From: Enchytraeus crypticus
Taxonomy: Eukaryota; Annelida; Clitellata; Enchytraeida; Enchytraeidae
Length of the DNA: 64,000 nt
Direction: 5' to 3'
NCBI GenBank assembly: GCA_905160935.1
Contig: CAJHZI010000814.1
Coordinates: 304,001-368,000, forward strand
Translations under genes and position numbers: made by a program
Part shown: positions 43,260 to 54,734 of the stretch, one piece after another
Layout: every line of letters starts with the position of its first letter
Position numbering within the stretch: position 1 is the stretch's first letter
The notes under the pieces: model-generated
The model's input: the letters and a program-made list of their open reading frames with translations, nothing else
Told to the model about the DNA's origin: nothing
Database searches by the model: none

Positions 43260-45010
43260 ACCGAGGAAGCTGAGGAAGGCATAGGGGGCTCACCTCGTCA
43301 AAGGCATATCCCCAAGAAAGGAATGGTATATAACGACAAAAATGAATGCCCCCAGTCCCGTGGATCCCTAAAACTAGGGATGGGGTGGCAAGAATCCCAC
43401 GACCAGTCGGCACCTCGGGTGCCTCACAGATATACCTAGAGGACACTCCATGCGCCCAAAAAGGATAAATGTGGGCACTTGGAATGTGAGGATTATGTGT
43501 GAAAGGGGAAAGTTAGAGAATGTAAAAAGGGAAATGGATAAAGGTAAAATAAATGTCATAGGGATGATTGAAATGAAGTGTTTGGGAACTGGAGATTTTG
43601 TAAGTGATGGGTACAGGATCATATACTCCGGAGGAGAAAAATGAGAGAAGGGTGTGGCTGTAATATTTGATAAGGATTTAAGTGAACGAGTAACAACTAT
43701 TCTTCATTGCAGTGACAGATTGTTAATGCGGATCAAAGCAGACCCAGTAGAAATGGTGCCTATCCAAATCTACATGCCTACATCAGCCTCAGATGAAGAG
43801 GAAATTGAAGCAATGGACGAAAAAAATAGAAGGAATGATAAAAGGAGACAAAGCCATGGATCAAGTAATAGCTATAGGGGATTGGAAAGCGGTGGCGGGT
43901 AACGGAGAGAAGGAAATGAAATTGGGAAATATGGTCTAGGAAAAAGAAAGGAGAGAGGTCAGAAATTTGTTAGCTTCTGCAAAAGAATGAGATTAGTGGC
44001 GACAAACACTTAGTTGAAACATGAGAAGAGAAGGCGTTACACGTAGAAGAAACCAGGAAGCTCCGGAAACAAGGGAAGGCAATTAACATCCAACAAAGGT
44101 TACTCAGAAGAAGGTGAAACAGGACGTGGAGTAAGACAAGGTTGTAGCATTTCGCCGATGCTGTTTAACATTTACGCTGAGTCAATGATGGAGGTAGCCC
44201 TGGAAAACATGTCAGAATGAATAAAAGTAGGATGAAAATTGTTACATGATGTAAGATTTGCAGATGACCAAGGAATGGTTGCGTGCAGCGAGATTGGACT
44301 GCAGTAGATAATAGATAGGCTGAATGATACGGCATTGAGATATGGCATGAAGATTAATATCACAAAGACAAGGTTATGAGAGTGTCCAATACTTAAAGTG
44401 AATTTAATATCGCAATAAATGGTTAGAAATTGATTGGAACAGGTAAGGAGTTTCAAATATTTGGGCCAAACTATAACCGATGACGGGAATTGGGAGACTG
44501 AAATATGCTGTAGGATTGCACAAGCAAAAACGGCCTTTGATAATAGGAAAAAAAATTTAACAAAAAGTCCGAAGAAAGACACAAAGATAAAGATAGTGAA
44601 AACTTTACTTTGGACCACGCTATTCTATGGATGTGAAACTTGGACCTTAATGAAGGAAGATTTTAGGAAACCGGAGGCATTGGAAATGTGGATTTGGAGA
44701 AGAATGGACAATATTAGCTGGACTTAAAAGGTTACAAATGAGGAAGTTCTGGAGAGAGTTGGTTTAGACAGACAGTTGATAAATGTATTAAGAAATAGGA
44801 AGAAGAGTTGGATAGGACACATTCTAAGGGGGAAAGTCTATTAATAGAGGTGATAGAAGGTAGAATGGAAGGAAAAAGAGGCAGGGGCAGGCCGAGATTA
44901 GGTATGTTAGATGATTTAAGGACCCACTCATATGTGGAAAGGAAGAGGAAAGCGAAAGACACAGAAGAGTGGAAGCGTTATATACCATGGACTTGCCAGT
45001 AGGCAGTGCA
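43260..45010 (+). mobile_element. RTE-type LINE with leader, endonuclease, deletion and 3' end
   Basis: A leader (43260-43450) precedes the endonuclease start RPKRINVGTWNVRIMCERG, then VSDGYRIIYSGG and EMVPIQIYMPTSASDEEE. Near 44090 the text jumps to GRGVRQGCSISPMLFNIYAE and DVRFADDQGMVACSE of the polymerase palm, so about a kilobase is missing. The C-terminus (KTLLWTTLFYGCETWTLMKE, EMWIWRRMDNISWT) leads to a 3' end with GCACTAAGAGAGAGAGA near 45008. Confidence 0.85.
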
Positions 45011-45580
45011 CTAAGAGAGAGAGAGACTATAACCGCTGATGTTAAATGTGAGACTGACATATACAGTGGGATTTCACAAGTAATAGATTCCTTTGATAAT
45101 AGGAAAGAACTGTTAATAAAATGTCTAAAGAAACACACAAATATAAAGATAGTGAAAACCCAGGTTTAGAGAATGCTATTGTATGGATGTGACACACGAA
45201 CCTTAAGGAAGGAAGATATCAGGAAACTAGAGGCATTGGGATTGTGGATATGGAGAAGAATAAAAATGATTAGCTGGACACAAAAGGTTACAAATGAGAA
45301 GGTTCTGGAGAGAGTTGGTGCAGATTTACAGTTGATAAATGTATTAAGATATAGGAAGAAGAGTTTGATAGGACACATTCTAAGGGGGGAGGGGGCGGAG
45401 TCTACTAAAAGAGGTTATAAAAGGCAGAGTGGAAGGAAATAGGGGCAGAGGCAGGTCGAGATTAGGAATATAAGATGATTTAGAGATCCGCTCATGTGTG
45501 GACGCGAAGAGGAAAGCGGAAGACAGAAAAGCCTGGAGACATTATTTTCCATGGTCATGCCTGTAGTAGTCAGTGCATTA

Positions 45581-45611
<31 letters not shown>

Positions 45612-45615
45612 GAAT
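45011..45615 (+). mobile_element. Second RTE 3' tail in tandem, ending in (GA)n
   Basis: The tail repeats the last 0.55 kb of the preceding copy (DSFDNRKELLIKCLKKH, LRKEDIRKLEALGLWIWRR, LERVGADLQLINVL) with more decay, and ends GCATTAAGAGAGAGAG extended to a (GA)n run at 45583-45613. Two adjoining tails suggest either tandem insertion or template jumping. Confidence 0.8.
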
Positions 45616-45724
45616 TTCTCCTGTATTTTTTATAGAATCTGTTTTTCGTTTAAATTACATGATAAAATTTGATTGCGCGATTAGTAATTTGTTTGAAATT
45701 TCGATTCCCAAAAAAATGTAATGT

Positions 45725-46440
45725 GTATTTAATGATTGGTAATAATTGATGTCTGGCCATCATATGTTAGTTTCAGTACTCTATCTGAAAGTATTGTACC
45801 ATACATATGAGTAGTTGCTGGAACATTCTGGCTAAATTTTATGTTATGACATCAGACTTGACTGGTTCACTCTGATGCTTTATATGGAAGACTATAAATG
45901 GAACTAGCTTTTTATAACTCATCATATCGATCTGTATACATCCTATTAAATGATTAAATCCATAGTGTTATCTCATAAATTCATCTGCCATGACGCATAA
46001 ATCTACATAGTCATTTGTAGCATAATTTATTCTTGGTTCATCTGCAGAATATTTCTGATCATTTAATTCAACACAAGCGACGGTCAAGTTAAGCTTTTCA
46101 ATCATATCTGGATTTTGCTCCTTGGTTCCTGATTTGTCAGTTTGAAATCCAACAATTTTCCATCCCGGTTTTTCAATTCCAGAGGCTCCATTGACCATCC
46201 ACTCATATTCTTGCACAGCTGCTGTAATTATAGTGTGCTGGTGATTTTTACTACTAAAACATCGAAGTCGAGAAGTAGTCAGTCATTCGTCAGTCTTAAG
46301 TTGAGAATTAATATGTCCATAAAAACTCTCCATGTCCCTGGAAGTTGGTATTTTAGTCTCTATGTTGGCCTCATTCTGAAAAAGATTATTTTTGTTATTT
46401 ATAGCCGCAATCTTATCAGTAAGATTTTTATTACGGGTAT
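45725..46440 (-). pseudogene. Polinton capsid-like protein, C-terminal part
   Basis: From about 46440 downward the frame reads KTDE…, then QEYEWMVNGASGIEKPGWK, IVGFQTDKSGTKEQNP, LTVACVELNDQKYSADEP, and in the next frame SIYSLPYKASE, NIKFSQNVPATTHMYGTIL and LSDRVLKLTYDGQTS. The EKPxWxIVGFQTxxxxNQ...LNxxxYP and VPAxTxxYxxILSDRxLxxxxDG series is that of the jelly-roll major capsid-like protein of Polintons. Stops are present. Its presence on the far side of the RTE block shows the Polinton was interrupted by the LINEs. Confidence 0.6.
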
Positions 46441-46503
46441 ACCTACTTATTTACCTACTTTTTAGCATTCTGTTATGGAATTATTATTTATTTACTGCCT
46501 AGA

Positions 46504-46635
46504 GCCAGTGACGATGTCGGTAAGATATTCGACCGCGGAGCAGTATGTGCAGGGTTCAAATACTGAGCTGGCCCGTCACTGACATCGCTTTCGAGTGAGG
46601 AAACTGACGTTAACATTAGCTTTACCAGCTGTTAT
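46504..46635 (+). mobile_element. tRNA-derived SINE, copy 2 of 3
   Basis: GCCAGTGACGATGTCGGTAA, a B box GGTTCAAATAC, then CACTGACATCGCTTTCGA and AACATTAGCTTTACCAGC. It lies 225 bases upstream of formin exon 2. 46636-46859 contains the polypyrimidine tract and no other feature. Confidence 0.75.
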
Positions 46636-46859
46636 TATGCAAAATGAATTTATTAAGTAGTATGGATCTATCTAGACAGTGTTGACATTTATGAGTGCTT
46701 TCCTGCACTTGCGCTTTTGTTAAAGTTGTTAAGTATCGTCAATTTTTGGCAGATGAGCTTGCAGTTTAGATATCTTTATTATGCTAATTCCGATATAAAT
46801 TCTATCTGATAATGTTATTTTTAACTTTCACTCGCTTAATATTTTTGTTTTATTTATAG

Positions 46860-46914
46860 CAAACGTTGTACGCTGGAGTGCATTCGATGTCTGCGTGTGT
46901 TTACTAACAACAAG
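46860..46914 (+). CDS. dia: Diaphanous-type formin exon 2
   Basis: The acceptor TTTTGTTTTATTTATAG is followed by 55 bases. The first base completes the split codon (Asp) and the rest reads KRCTLECIRCLRVFTNNK up to the donor GTAAGC. The CIRCLxxFxNNK stretch is a hallmark of the diaphanous FH3 region (CIRCLKAFMNNK in vertebrate DIAPH). The exon ends on a codon boundary, matching the next exon at 54352. A SINE lies 225 bases upstream. The intron before it is 13.2 kb and holds the Polinton remains. Confidence 0.85.
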
Positions 46915-47455
46915 GTAAGCCTACATACACTATTCTACTAACTAGAGAAATGCGCAATCTGCTCTGCTATTAATATAATAGTAATGATTTAAATGGTGAG
47001 TCCTCGTACAAGGATAATGTCAGTGACTTTTTCATATGTCACTAAAACATATTCACACAAAGCGATATATATCTTCGTTTATTTCAAAACAATCCTATAA
47101 CCGCAATCCTATAACAACAAACATATGAAATGGAACATACGAATATAATTACAGTATACACTATACGAGAAGATAATGTCATAAGAATGCAAATACAAAC
47201 AATGCATTCTAAACCAAGATTAAATTAGCTGTATTATTATTATTTTATTATTTATTTATCTTCACGTATCACATTTGTAATAAGCAGTAGGAGCGTAAGT
47301 TATAAGCATTAACGGAAATAAAGGCCTACAGGTGGCTCTTAGGCCTGCTTATTCCGAATTTTAAAAATACAAACTTGTACATTAATTATTAGTTATGTTC
47401 AATAAAATACTTAGTATAATTATGTGCCAATATATATTTAGTGGATCATGTAGTA
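46915..47455 (+). other. Intron sequence without recognisable features
   Basis: AT-rich sequence follows the exon 2 donor, with no repeat family or reading frame identified up to the LINE tail. Confidence 0.6.
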
Positions 47456-47459
47456 ATCC

Positions 47460-48905
47460 GCTATGGTTTTATAGCGTCACTTAGTATCGTGCGGGTTAAA
47501 AAGTTTTTATCATTTAAGGAGCACTGTTGGTATGGCGTATTTCTTCGGGTTTGATTTGAATGTTGGTTTATTGGGGGCAAAAGTGGAGCCAGCAAGTGGT
47601 CAGGATTGTAACAGACTGCCCTAAGTAGCTCACAAGCAGATATTGTCAAAATTTTGCTCTTCGTATAGAAACGAGTCCTTTTTGCACATCTTAAAAATTC
47701 TTCTAGGCGGTTTCTATCATCAGCATTAGTAGACCCCCATCAAAATTTTGAGGCGTAGAGTACTAAGAGTAGAAGCCTGAAACACTGTCTGAAGGAGTTC
47801 ATTAGACAGACCTTTGGTACGCAAGGAGTATAAAACAAAAATATTGCTTGAGCATGAGGATATAAGATTGGATGTGAGAAGTAAAGGAAAATTACACAAA
47901 ATTGTGACTCCCAAACATTTGAGATATGAGACTTATTCTATTCCATCTAAGTAGGGCACTTCAATTGTCTGACGCTTAAAGCTAGGTGACTTAAAGTTAA
48001 TTTCCGTAGCTTTACTTCTGTTAAGCTGTACTTTAGCCTGTTCACTTCTGTTCACTTTAGCCCAGCTTTCTAAGTTCATTCATTCTACCTCTGTTAAATG
48101 AAAATGCAATGATGGTACGGTACTATGAGATATGTATCATCGGCAGATATTAGTAGAGAATTTGCTGAATGCAATGTCCTTAGATCAGAGGAAACAACAA
48201 TAAATGCAGGAGGACCAATGGCAGATCCTTGGACAACACTTGCATTTATTGTTTTAGGAGAAGATATTTGATCTTCGAAGATGGTCGTATGAGAACGGTC
48301 AGATAAAAGTCTAGCGGTCCACTCATTAACAGATTCAGGAATACTCAAGTGCAAAGCTTTCAAGTCATTTGTGAATGTTTGACGGTATCAAATGCCTTAC
48401 TGAAATCGAGAGCTATCACTCTAACAAACATTTGGTCTTCGAGTATAGAGGATATTTTGTGAAAGGGAGTGATGAGGGCAGCAGTGGGAGAACCTGTTGG
48501 TCGAAAAGCAAACTGGTTAGCAAAGTCAAGGTCAAAAGTTGGATACAAGAGCTCCGGGTAGATGTATTATTGCCACGAGTGAGCGAAGTTACCAGATCTT
48601 GTATGCCTGTATTTTCTATTATATGGCTGGCTTTGATTCCATTTAAGTCACCAGCCAAAACTATTAAACTGCAGGAATTGCTTAAATAGTCTATACAGTT
48701 TGCTAAATATTCTAAGAATACGTTTACATTATAGTTAAGATTAGGAGGGCGATATCGCGCACCTATTACAATTGAAGTATTTTTATCTATGATCTTGAGC
48801 CACAGTACTTCATATTCTTTCACTTCATCCGGTATGCTAAGCACCGTGACTTCTTTATATTTGATGCTCACAAGCGACAGTCGGATTTGATAATTATATT
48901 CCATT
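47460..48905 (-). mobile_element. Jockey/CR1-superfamily LINE, internally deleted
   Basis: The minus strand has a late endonuclease segment (48904-48416: SIVIGARYRPPNLNYNVNVF, IVLAGDLNGIKASHI, LVTSLTRGNN), then an abrupt join to the polymerase (FANQFAFRPTGSPTAAL, FVRVIALDFSKAFDTVKHSQ). 48363-48094 follows with WTARLLSDRSHTT, INASVVQGSAIGPPAF and SADDTYLIVP, and a C-terminal domain to about 47500 (LGVTILCNFPLLLTSNLISS). The catalytic ADD is present in the text. Frame changes occur at each join. Confidence 0.75.
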
Positions 48906-48924
48906 ATGGAAATAGAATTTTATA

Positions 48925-49053
48925 AAAGCTAATGTTTACGTAAGTATCTTCACACGCAAGCGCTGTCAGTGACGAGCGAACCCAGGATTTGAGCCCCACA
49001 CAAACTGATCCGCTGTCGAACATGTTAACGACATCGCCACTGACTCCAGCCAG
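48925..49053 (-). mobile_element. tRNA-derived SINE, copy 3 of 3
   Basis: On the minus strand: GTCAGTGGCGATGTCGTTAA, CGACAGCGGATCAGTTTGTG, B box GGCTCAAATCC and CACTGACAGCGC, ending AACATTAGCTTTTATAAAAT. It matches copies 1 and 2 in order and spacing. Confidence 0.75.
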
Positions 49054-49138
49054 TGATCCAGAAATTGGAAATTGAAGAGAAAATCTTCTTAAAGCCTCTA
49101 ATTCGCCTCCAACACACACAAAGTGCTCTTTCTTGTGT

Positions 49139-49770
49139 CGTCTGTTATGTAAAAAATTAAAAACCCACTATTTTTCTCTTCTTAAGAAACTACACTGGCT
49201 TCCAGTCTCTGAACGAATAAAATTCAAGATAGCTTCCTTGGCTTTCAAAGGATTAAATTGTGGTAAACCAGCTTTTATAAAATTCTATGGTATCTGACCT
49301 TTTATAAATCTATAAACCCTCTCGTAGTCTTTGATTCTCTAGTAAAATCTTCTCATTGTACCAAACATTAAATCTGCTATCGGCAGACGCTCTTTTATGT
49401 TTTCTGCGCCGACAATATGAAACTCTGCCACAAGATCTTTGATCTTGTAATTGTATTTGTACTTTCGTGGGCAAGCTAAAAACCCATCTGTTATAGCCAT
49501 GTCTAAAATTTGACCCAGATGCATTGGATTATGAACCTGTAATATTTTGTTCTCGCCTTCTAGTAATTATACTCGTCTATACAGGCATCTTAATTCTTTC
49601 CTCTCTCTTTCTCTCTAACTCTCTCTCCCTCTCTCTCTCGCTATGAATCTGCTTATAGAAAACTCCATTCTGCTAAAACTGATCTTCTTCGTATCCATAA
49701 CGATCTTAGCTTGGCTTTGAGTAATAAACAGGCCTTGGTTTGACTTTCCTTGGCCAGCTAAAAACCCATC
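49139..49770 (+). mobile_element. CR1-type LINE C-terminal fragments
   Basis: FSLLKKLHWLPVSERIKF and KIASLAFKGLNCGKPAF mark the C-terminus of the CR1-type LINE that is better kept at 53590-53700. Weaker tail text follows to 49770, around a (CT)n tract (49590-49642). Confidence 0.65.
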
Positions 49771-49774
49771 TCTT

Positions 49775-49975
49775 CCCGCCATAGGTCTATATTTTGACCC
49801 GCTTGTTTTGGTTCTTGGACTTGCACTGTTTTGATCTCGCTTTCTCTTATGGTCTCTGTGTACTCGGTCGTCATCGCATGGTGCTTTGGCGCCTGTTTGT
49901 GTAGAGTCTGCGAGAGACGTTCCTGATGGTGAGGAACCGGACGTTAAATTCTTATTGATTGTTTGATTGGTTCTT
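49775..49975 (+). mobile_element. SINE sharing the CR1 LINE tail, copy 2
   Basis: The best copy of the family: TTTTGACCCGCTTG, TCTCTGTGTACTCGGTCGTC, TTTGGCGCCTGTTTGTGTAG, AGACGTTCCTGATGGTGAGG, then GGACGTTAAATTCTTATTG. 51270-51415 contains a third, partial copy after a LINE tail. Confidence 0.7.
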
Positions 49976-51262
49976 CTAGATCTCTCTACTGCCTTTGACA
50001 CAATAGACCATGACATTATAATAAACAGGCTAATATCCTGCTTTGACATTTCTGATTCTGATTTTTCTCCTCTCACATCATATCTCTCATGTCATAAACA
50101 TTCAGTCTTTATTGGTCAAGATCGCTCTTCTGAATTATCGCTCTTATGATGTGTTCCACAAGGTTCTGTATTAGGTCCATTTGTTTTTTTCTGTATACTT
50201 TACTTCAATTAGCTACCTGCTTCACTTTGCTTCCATAGATTTTCACACAAATAAACATGTATATTTCCTTTTCTAATAATGACTCTGATCAGAAACTAAC
50301 TCATCCCTCATCCAATCTAAAACAGGTTTACTCCTGGTTTTATGCTAATAGTCTAGCTGTTAATCCTTTCAAAACTAAATACCTTTTAATTGGCACTACT
50401 TTGCAAAGAGGTTAAGTTACTAATAACTTAGTTCGTTTACAAAATCTTGCTCTTACACCTCGATTCGCCAAAAACCTCGGAGTCATATTTGATGAAAACC
50501 TTGACTTGAAATCTCATATCTTTTCCGTTTTTCGCGGCTCTTTCTTTAAGATTGTCAGATCAGGCAAATTCGTTCATACCTTACTTGAATTTCACTATCC
50601 TTGCAAAATCTGTAGTTTATTCAAAGCATTATTACTGTAATTCATTATTATATGGGTTGCCTTGTTCTCTCAATCGTTTGCAGCACGTCCAAAATTTTTT
50701 CGCACGTGCTTGGAAGTCCTCCAGACTTCAATCTCGCTCTCTTTCTCTACTTCGCAGTCTTCACTGGCTCCCTGTTAATCAACGCACAAAATATAAAACA
50801 GCAATATTGAGTTTCAAAACTCTGCGATTTGGCAAGCCTTCGTATTTACCTGAAATTCTTTTTCTCTATCGTCCCTCACGTGCACTTCGTTCCACCGATG
50901 ACAATCTGTTCCAAATATTCTCACATCAGTATGCAGACGTTCATTTTTTTACGCAGCGCCCACAATCTGGAACTCTGTACCTGTTGATCTTCGCTCTTAA
51001 TCTTCTCCTTCAACTTTCTCTAGTAAGCTTAAAGCTTACCTTTGCCCATCGTGGATAGCCTTTAATCCATCTGCCCTGACCATTTTTGATCGACTGGACC
51101 AGCTTTCGTTTAGGATCTTACTTCTCCTCAGCACATTTGTTTTGCAGATTGGTTTGGGTGAATTGATCTGTAGTGATGTGAGCTATAGGGACGTCCATGA
51201 CATCATCCTTGGATGAGGAAATGGACATTAAACCTTTATTATTATTATTATTATTATTTTTA
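49965..51262 (+). mobile_element. CR1-type LINE, reverse transcriptase to 3' end, frameshifted
   Basis: VLLDLSTAFDTIDHDIIINR and CVPQGSVLGPFVF open the fragment, and 50552-51058 follows with CNSLLYGLPCSLNRLQHVQN and SLHWLPVNQRTKYKTAIL. The FYADD region is decayed. It ends with GACGTCCATGACATCATCC, then TTAAACC and (TTA)n at 51237-51262. It is the same family as 52470-54108. Confidence 0.8.
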
Positions 51263-51419
51263 TTATTTCTATTGTTGTCTTTGTATACTCTGTCGTCATC
51301 TTGCGGTTCTTTGGCGTCTGTTTGAGCAGAATCTGCATACTCCGTCTTTTCATCCTCTGCCTTGCTCTTCATATTAGCGTATGAATTACTTATTAAATCA
51401 TCCAGCATCATAAGACTTG

Positions 51420-51965
51420 GTTTTCCTCAAACCTTTTACCATTCTTCACTCAATTACCTCTCTTAGGAAGCCATTCCCTCTCAGTGCATGACCCTTCCAG
51501 TTCTTTCTATTCCTGATGATCTATTAATTGTCTGTTTATTTCAATCATATTTGGCACTTCTTGGTTCGTAGTTTTTCAAGTCAATTTGATCTTCATTTCT
51601 CCATAGCCACATTTCGAATACTTCCAGTTTTCTACAAACCTCCTTTCTTAACATCCTTGTTTCACAACTGTACAGTAGTATGCCCAAACTAAAATCTTTA
51701 CAATCTTTATCTTCATACTATTAATCATCTTTTTATTTTTCATCTTTTTGTTCGTTTATTATTGTTAGTACGATTTTTGTTATGTGCGATATTAAGTTTA
51801 CTGTTCTGTAGTCCGAACATTCCACTGCGTTTTCTTTTTAGGAATAGGAATAATTATTGATCTGGTAAAGTCCTCTGGCCACTGACCGGTATTATGTACA
51901 TCCTGGCATAGATTTACAAGTCTTTGCAGTGTCTTTTCCTTCTAATACATTTAGGTATTCTCACT
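51420..51965 (-). mobile_element. RTE-type LINE C-terminus and polymerase fragment
   Basis: On the minus strand 51765-51420 reads KLEVFEMWLWRNEDQID-like text. 51965-51770 reads LVNLCQDVHNTGQWPEDF and TRSIIIPIPKK, a finger motif of RTE polymerases. They belong to the lineage seen at 1-180. Confidence 0.65.
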
Positions 51966-51974
51966 TTTATCGGG

Positions 51975-52345
51975 GTTCGATATAAGGCTCAGTCGAGATT
52001 GAGATGGTGTAGTCATATGCATGTAGTGAAAAAGGCATGTATGTAGGAAATACAGGTATTTCGGAAAGAGAGTTTGGAGGGATTAGATGGAGGTTAAGTT
52101 AGAGAGGGGTAGACCACAACTGACATGGAATGTTGGGATTAAGCGGGATGAAATACAGTGGTATGAATTTTAGGGTATGGGACAGAGAGGAGTAGAGAAG
52201 CTCTATTCGTATCCTCACCCTGATTAAACGGGGATTCAAGGGATTGTGATGGTGGTGGTGGTGATGGTGGTGGTGGTGATGGCGTCGGCGTCGGCAATGG
52301 TGATGGTGATGCTAATGATTGTGATGATGATGATGAGAGACAGAG
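51975..52345 (+). mobile_element. LINE 3' tail ending in a GATGGT minisatellite
   Basis: SRLRWCSHMHVVKKACM and LERGRPQLTWNVGIKRDEIQ mark the RWxGHVxR...KRGRPxxxW tail common to RTE-type ORFs. 52243-52340 is a degenerate (GATGGTGGT)n array that may have grown from the element's 3' tail. Confidence 0.6.
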
Positions 52346-52637
52346 AGATGCTTAGACTAAAGATTCACCCTAGCGGACTTTTAATAACTTCGCCAAAATT
52401 TAATATATTCGCGTAATATTTTCAGGCCCTCTATAGGAGGAATTCATTCAACTAACTTACTTAACTAACTTACTTAACTAACTTACCCATCTGGTTAATC
52501 TTTCACTTTCTGAAGGAATTTTTCCATCTACTTTAAAAAATGCTGTTATTTCTCCTCTGCTTAAAAAGCAATCACTTCCTAAAGATGATCTTTCTAGCTA
52601 TCGTCCCATTTCCAACTTAAATTTCATTTCCAAAATC

Positions 52638-53447
52638 TTGAAGAAAAAAATTTACATTCACTTATGTAGAAATCTCGAATCTTTTCCTTCTCTATCTTGT
52701 TTCCAATCTGCATATCGAAAGCTTCAATCCACTGAAACTGCCTTACTCAGCATTCATAATGACATTATCTTAGCCTTAAACTCTCAAAAGGTATCAGCCC
52801 TTGTACTACTTGATCTTTCGGCTGCGTTCGACACCATCGATCATAGCATTCTTACCAGTAGACTTAAAACGTGCTTTGGTATCTCTGATTCCGCTTTCTC
52901 TCTGATCTCCTCCTATCTTTCTGGTCACACTCAATCTGTTATTATAGACAATGAACGCTCCCCTGAACTACCTATTCTTCGTGGTGTGCCCCAAGGATCT
53001 CTACTCGGACCTTTACTTTTTTCCCTATACACTACCCCACTCAGTTATGTTTTAGGCAATGCTTCAATAAAATTTCATTTCTATGCTGATGATACTCAGC
53101 TGTACATCTCATTTTCTAGCTCAGATTCTGACTTGAAATTGCAACACTTTTCATCTGTTCTTGACAAAGTGTATTCATGGTTTTGCAGTAATCGTCTCTA
53201 TGTCAACCCCTCTAAAACCGAATATCTTTTAATTGGCACTCCCCAGCAAAGAACCAAATTGCCAATTCCTCCATCTATTTTCAAAATCTTGCTCTCAGCC
53301 CTACTCCCAAGGCTAAAAACCTTGGTGTCATGTTTGATGAAAATCTCGATTTTAAATCTCATATCTCATCTGTCTGTCGTTCATCTTTCTTCCAGATTCG
53401 TCAAATCAGACAGATACGGTCATCTCTTGATAAAAATTCATCCATAA
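52638..53447 (+). pseudogene. CR1-type reverse transcriptase
   Basis: The frame of 269 codons includes CFQSAYRKLQSTETALLSIH, ALVLLDLSAAFDTIDHSILT (first catalytic Asp), LPILRGVPQGSLLGPLLFSL, and KFHFYADDTQLYISFSSSD with the YADD pair. After ~53300 the true frame is the overlapping one (FDENLDFKSHISSVCRSSFF). Homology begins well upstream of the first ATG, so the ATG is not a true start. Confidence 0.85.
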
Positions 53448-53779
53448 TTTTTGCCAACTCAATAGTTAATTCTAAACTTGACTACTGCAATTCATTGCTG
53501 TATGGTTTACCTTCTTCTTCTGTCATGCGTTTGCAACGCGTTCAAAATACTCTAGTACGTGTTGTCTGTCGATCCTCGCGGCTTCAGTCCACCTCTAGTT
53601 CCTTGCTTAATAACCTTCATTGGCTTCCTGTAGTTCAAAGAATTAAGTATAAAATTGCTCTGTTAACTTTCAAAACACTCCTTTTTGGTAAACCTACTTA
53701 CCTTTCTGATCTCCTAATCCAATACCAACCTTCTCGTAAGCTTCGTTCTTTCCGATACCAAACTGCTCAAAATTCCTAA
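53330..53779 (+). pseudogene. CR1-type ORF2 C-terminus
   Basis: FDENLDFKSHISSVCRSSFF, VNSKLDYCNSLLYGLPSSSV, RLQRVQNTLVRVVCRSSRL and LHWLPVVQRIKYKIALLTF give the conserved tail of CR1-type ORF2. It is in frame +1 relative to the upstream part. The last ~40 residues continue in a further frame to about 53900. Confidence 0.85.
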
Positions 53780-54351
53780 TATTCTCACTTCGTTAGGTAG
53801 ACGTTCATTTTCTTTCTCCGCTCCTACTGTTTGGAACTCTCTGCCTCCTGATCTTCGCTCATGTTCTACTACTTAAGTTGAAAACACATCTCTTCCCACC
53901 ATAGATTTTATTTCATCTTGGCTGACTGTTTTTTTTATCACCGGTCAGGCACTGTTTATGATCTTTTATTTCTCTTCAGCTCGTGTTTTTTCAGATCGTT
54001 TGAGGTGAATCGATTTGTAGTGACATGTGATGGGGGGACGTCCCTGACATCATCCTTGTATGAGGAAACGGAAGTTAAACCTTTATTATTATTATTATTA
54101 TTATTATTAACGAGCAATTGGATGACCTGCTTGAACTTGTTAGATTAGTTTCGAATTTCTTGCTGTTTGGGCCGTGAAGATCATAGTTTAGAGGTAAATT
54201 TTGATATTTTTAATTGACGTCTTCGAGTCTTGAATCGTCCAGTTGCTAATTAAAATTTATTTTTGCGAAGTAAATCCGCCATGCATCCTGATATTCAGAT
54301 ACTAACTGATAATATGATAATAAAATACTTAATTGTGTTTTTTGCTTGTAG

Positions 54352-54485
54352 TATGGACTGATGCAGTTGATAGGCCACGAAGAAGCTGTCAGTATATTAG
54401 CTAATAAGATCGATACAAGAGACTCAGGCAGCATGCTCGAGTCCATAAAACTATTGGCTGCCCTCTGTCTAGTACCTCCTAACGG
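54352..54485 (+). CDS. dia: Diaphanous-type formin exon 3
   Basis: The acceptor TTTTTTGCTTGTAG precedes 134 bases encoding YGLMQLIGHEEAVSILANK through SIKLLAALCLVPPNG, with the donor GTAGTT after two bases of the last codon. The pattern (GxxxMLxxxEExxxLLxxxD...KLLxALCxxP) continues the FH3 armadillo repeats directly from exon 2. Among formin classes, the KLLAALC and the following ERFAPILQGL fit diaphanous better than DAAM or FMNL, which have LEILGAVCLVPGGH-like text. The intron before it (46915-54351) is filled with LINEs and SINEs. Confidence 0.85.
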
Positions 54486-54734
54486 GTAGTTAATTTTTAT
54501 GATATTGTACAGTCTGAAAGTCGCAATGGCTAGTAAGTATTACTTTATGATCGTGCTATACTCTCTGAAATGTCAAAAACTATTTGGAGTCCTTTTCGAA
54601 ACTCGTATGGAACATCTCTGACAGTATGTATCTCTTATAGTACGGACTCAGATGCAGTATTTAGCTTTGAAGCTTTTATAGCTTTATGATTACAATTTGT
54701 TTTGTATGAATTCTCTCTCGAGTGTTCTGTACGG

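Larger units (their letters stand above)
52470..54108 (+). mobile_element. CR1-type LINE, best-preserved copy, 5'-truncated
   Basis: The copy starts within the polymerase fingers (THLVNLSLSEGIFPSTLKNA) and reaches a full 3' end with an (ATT)n tail (54083-54108). The coding part is 52480-53780, with one frame change near 53330. The 3' untranslated end shares GACGTCCCTGACATCATCC with the SINE family at 34250 and 49775. Confidence 0.85.

Noticed and set aside
47461-47649. Candidate further formin exon or host gene
   Set aside because: The minus-strand frame belongs to the C-terminus of the LINE at 47460-48905.
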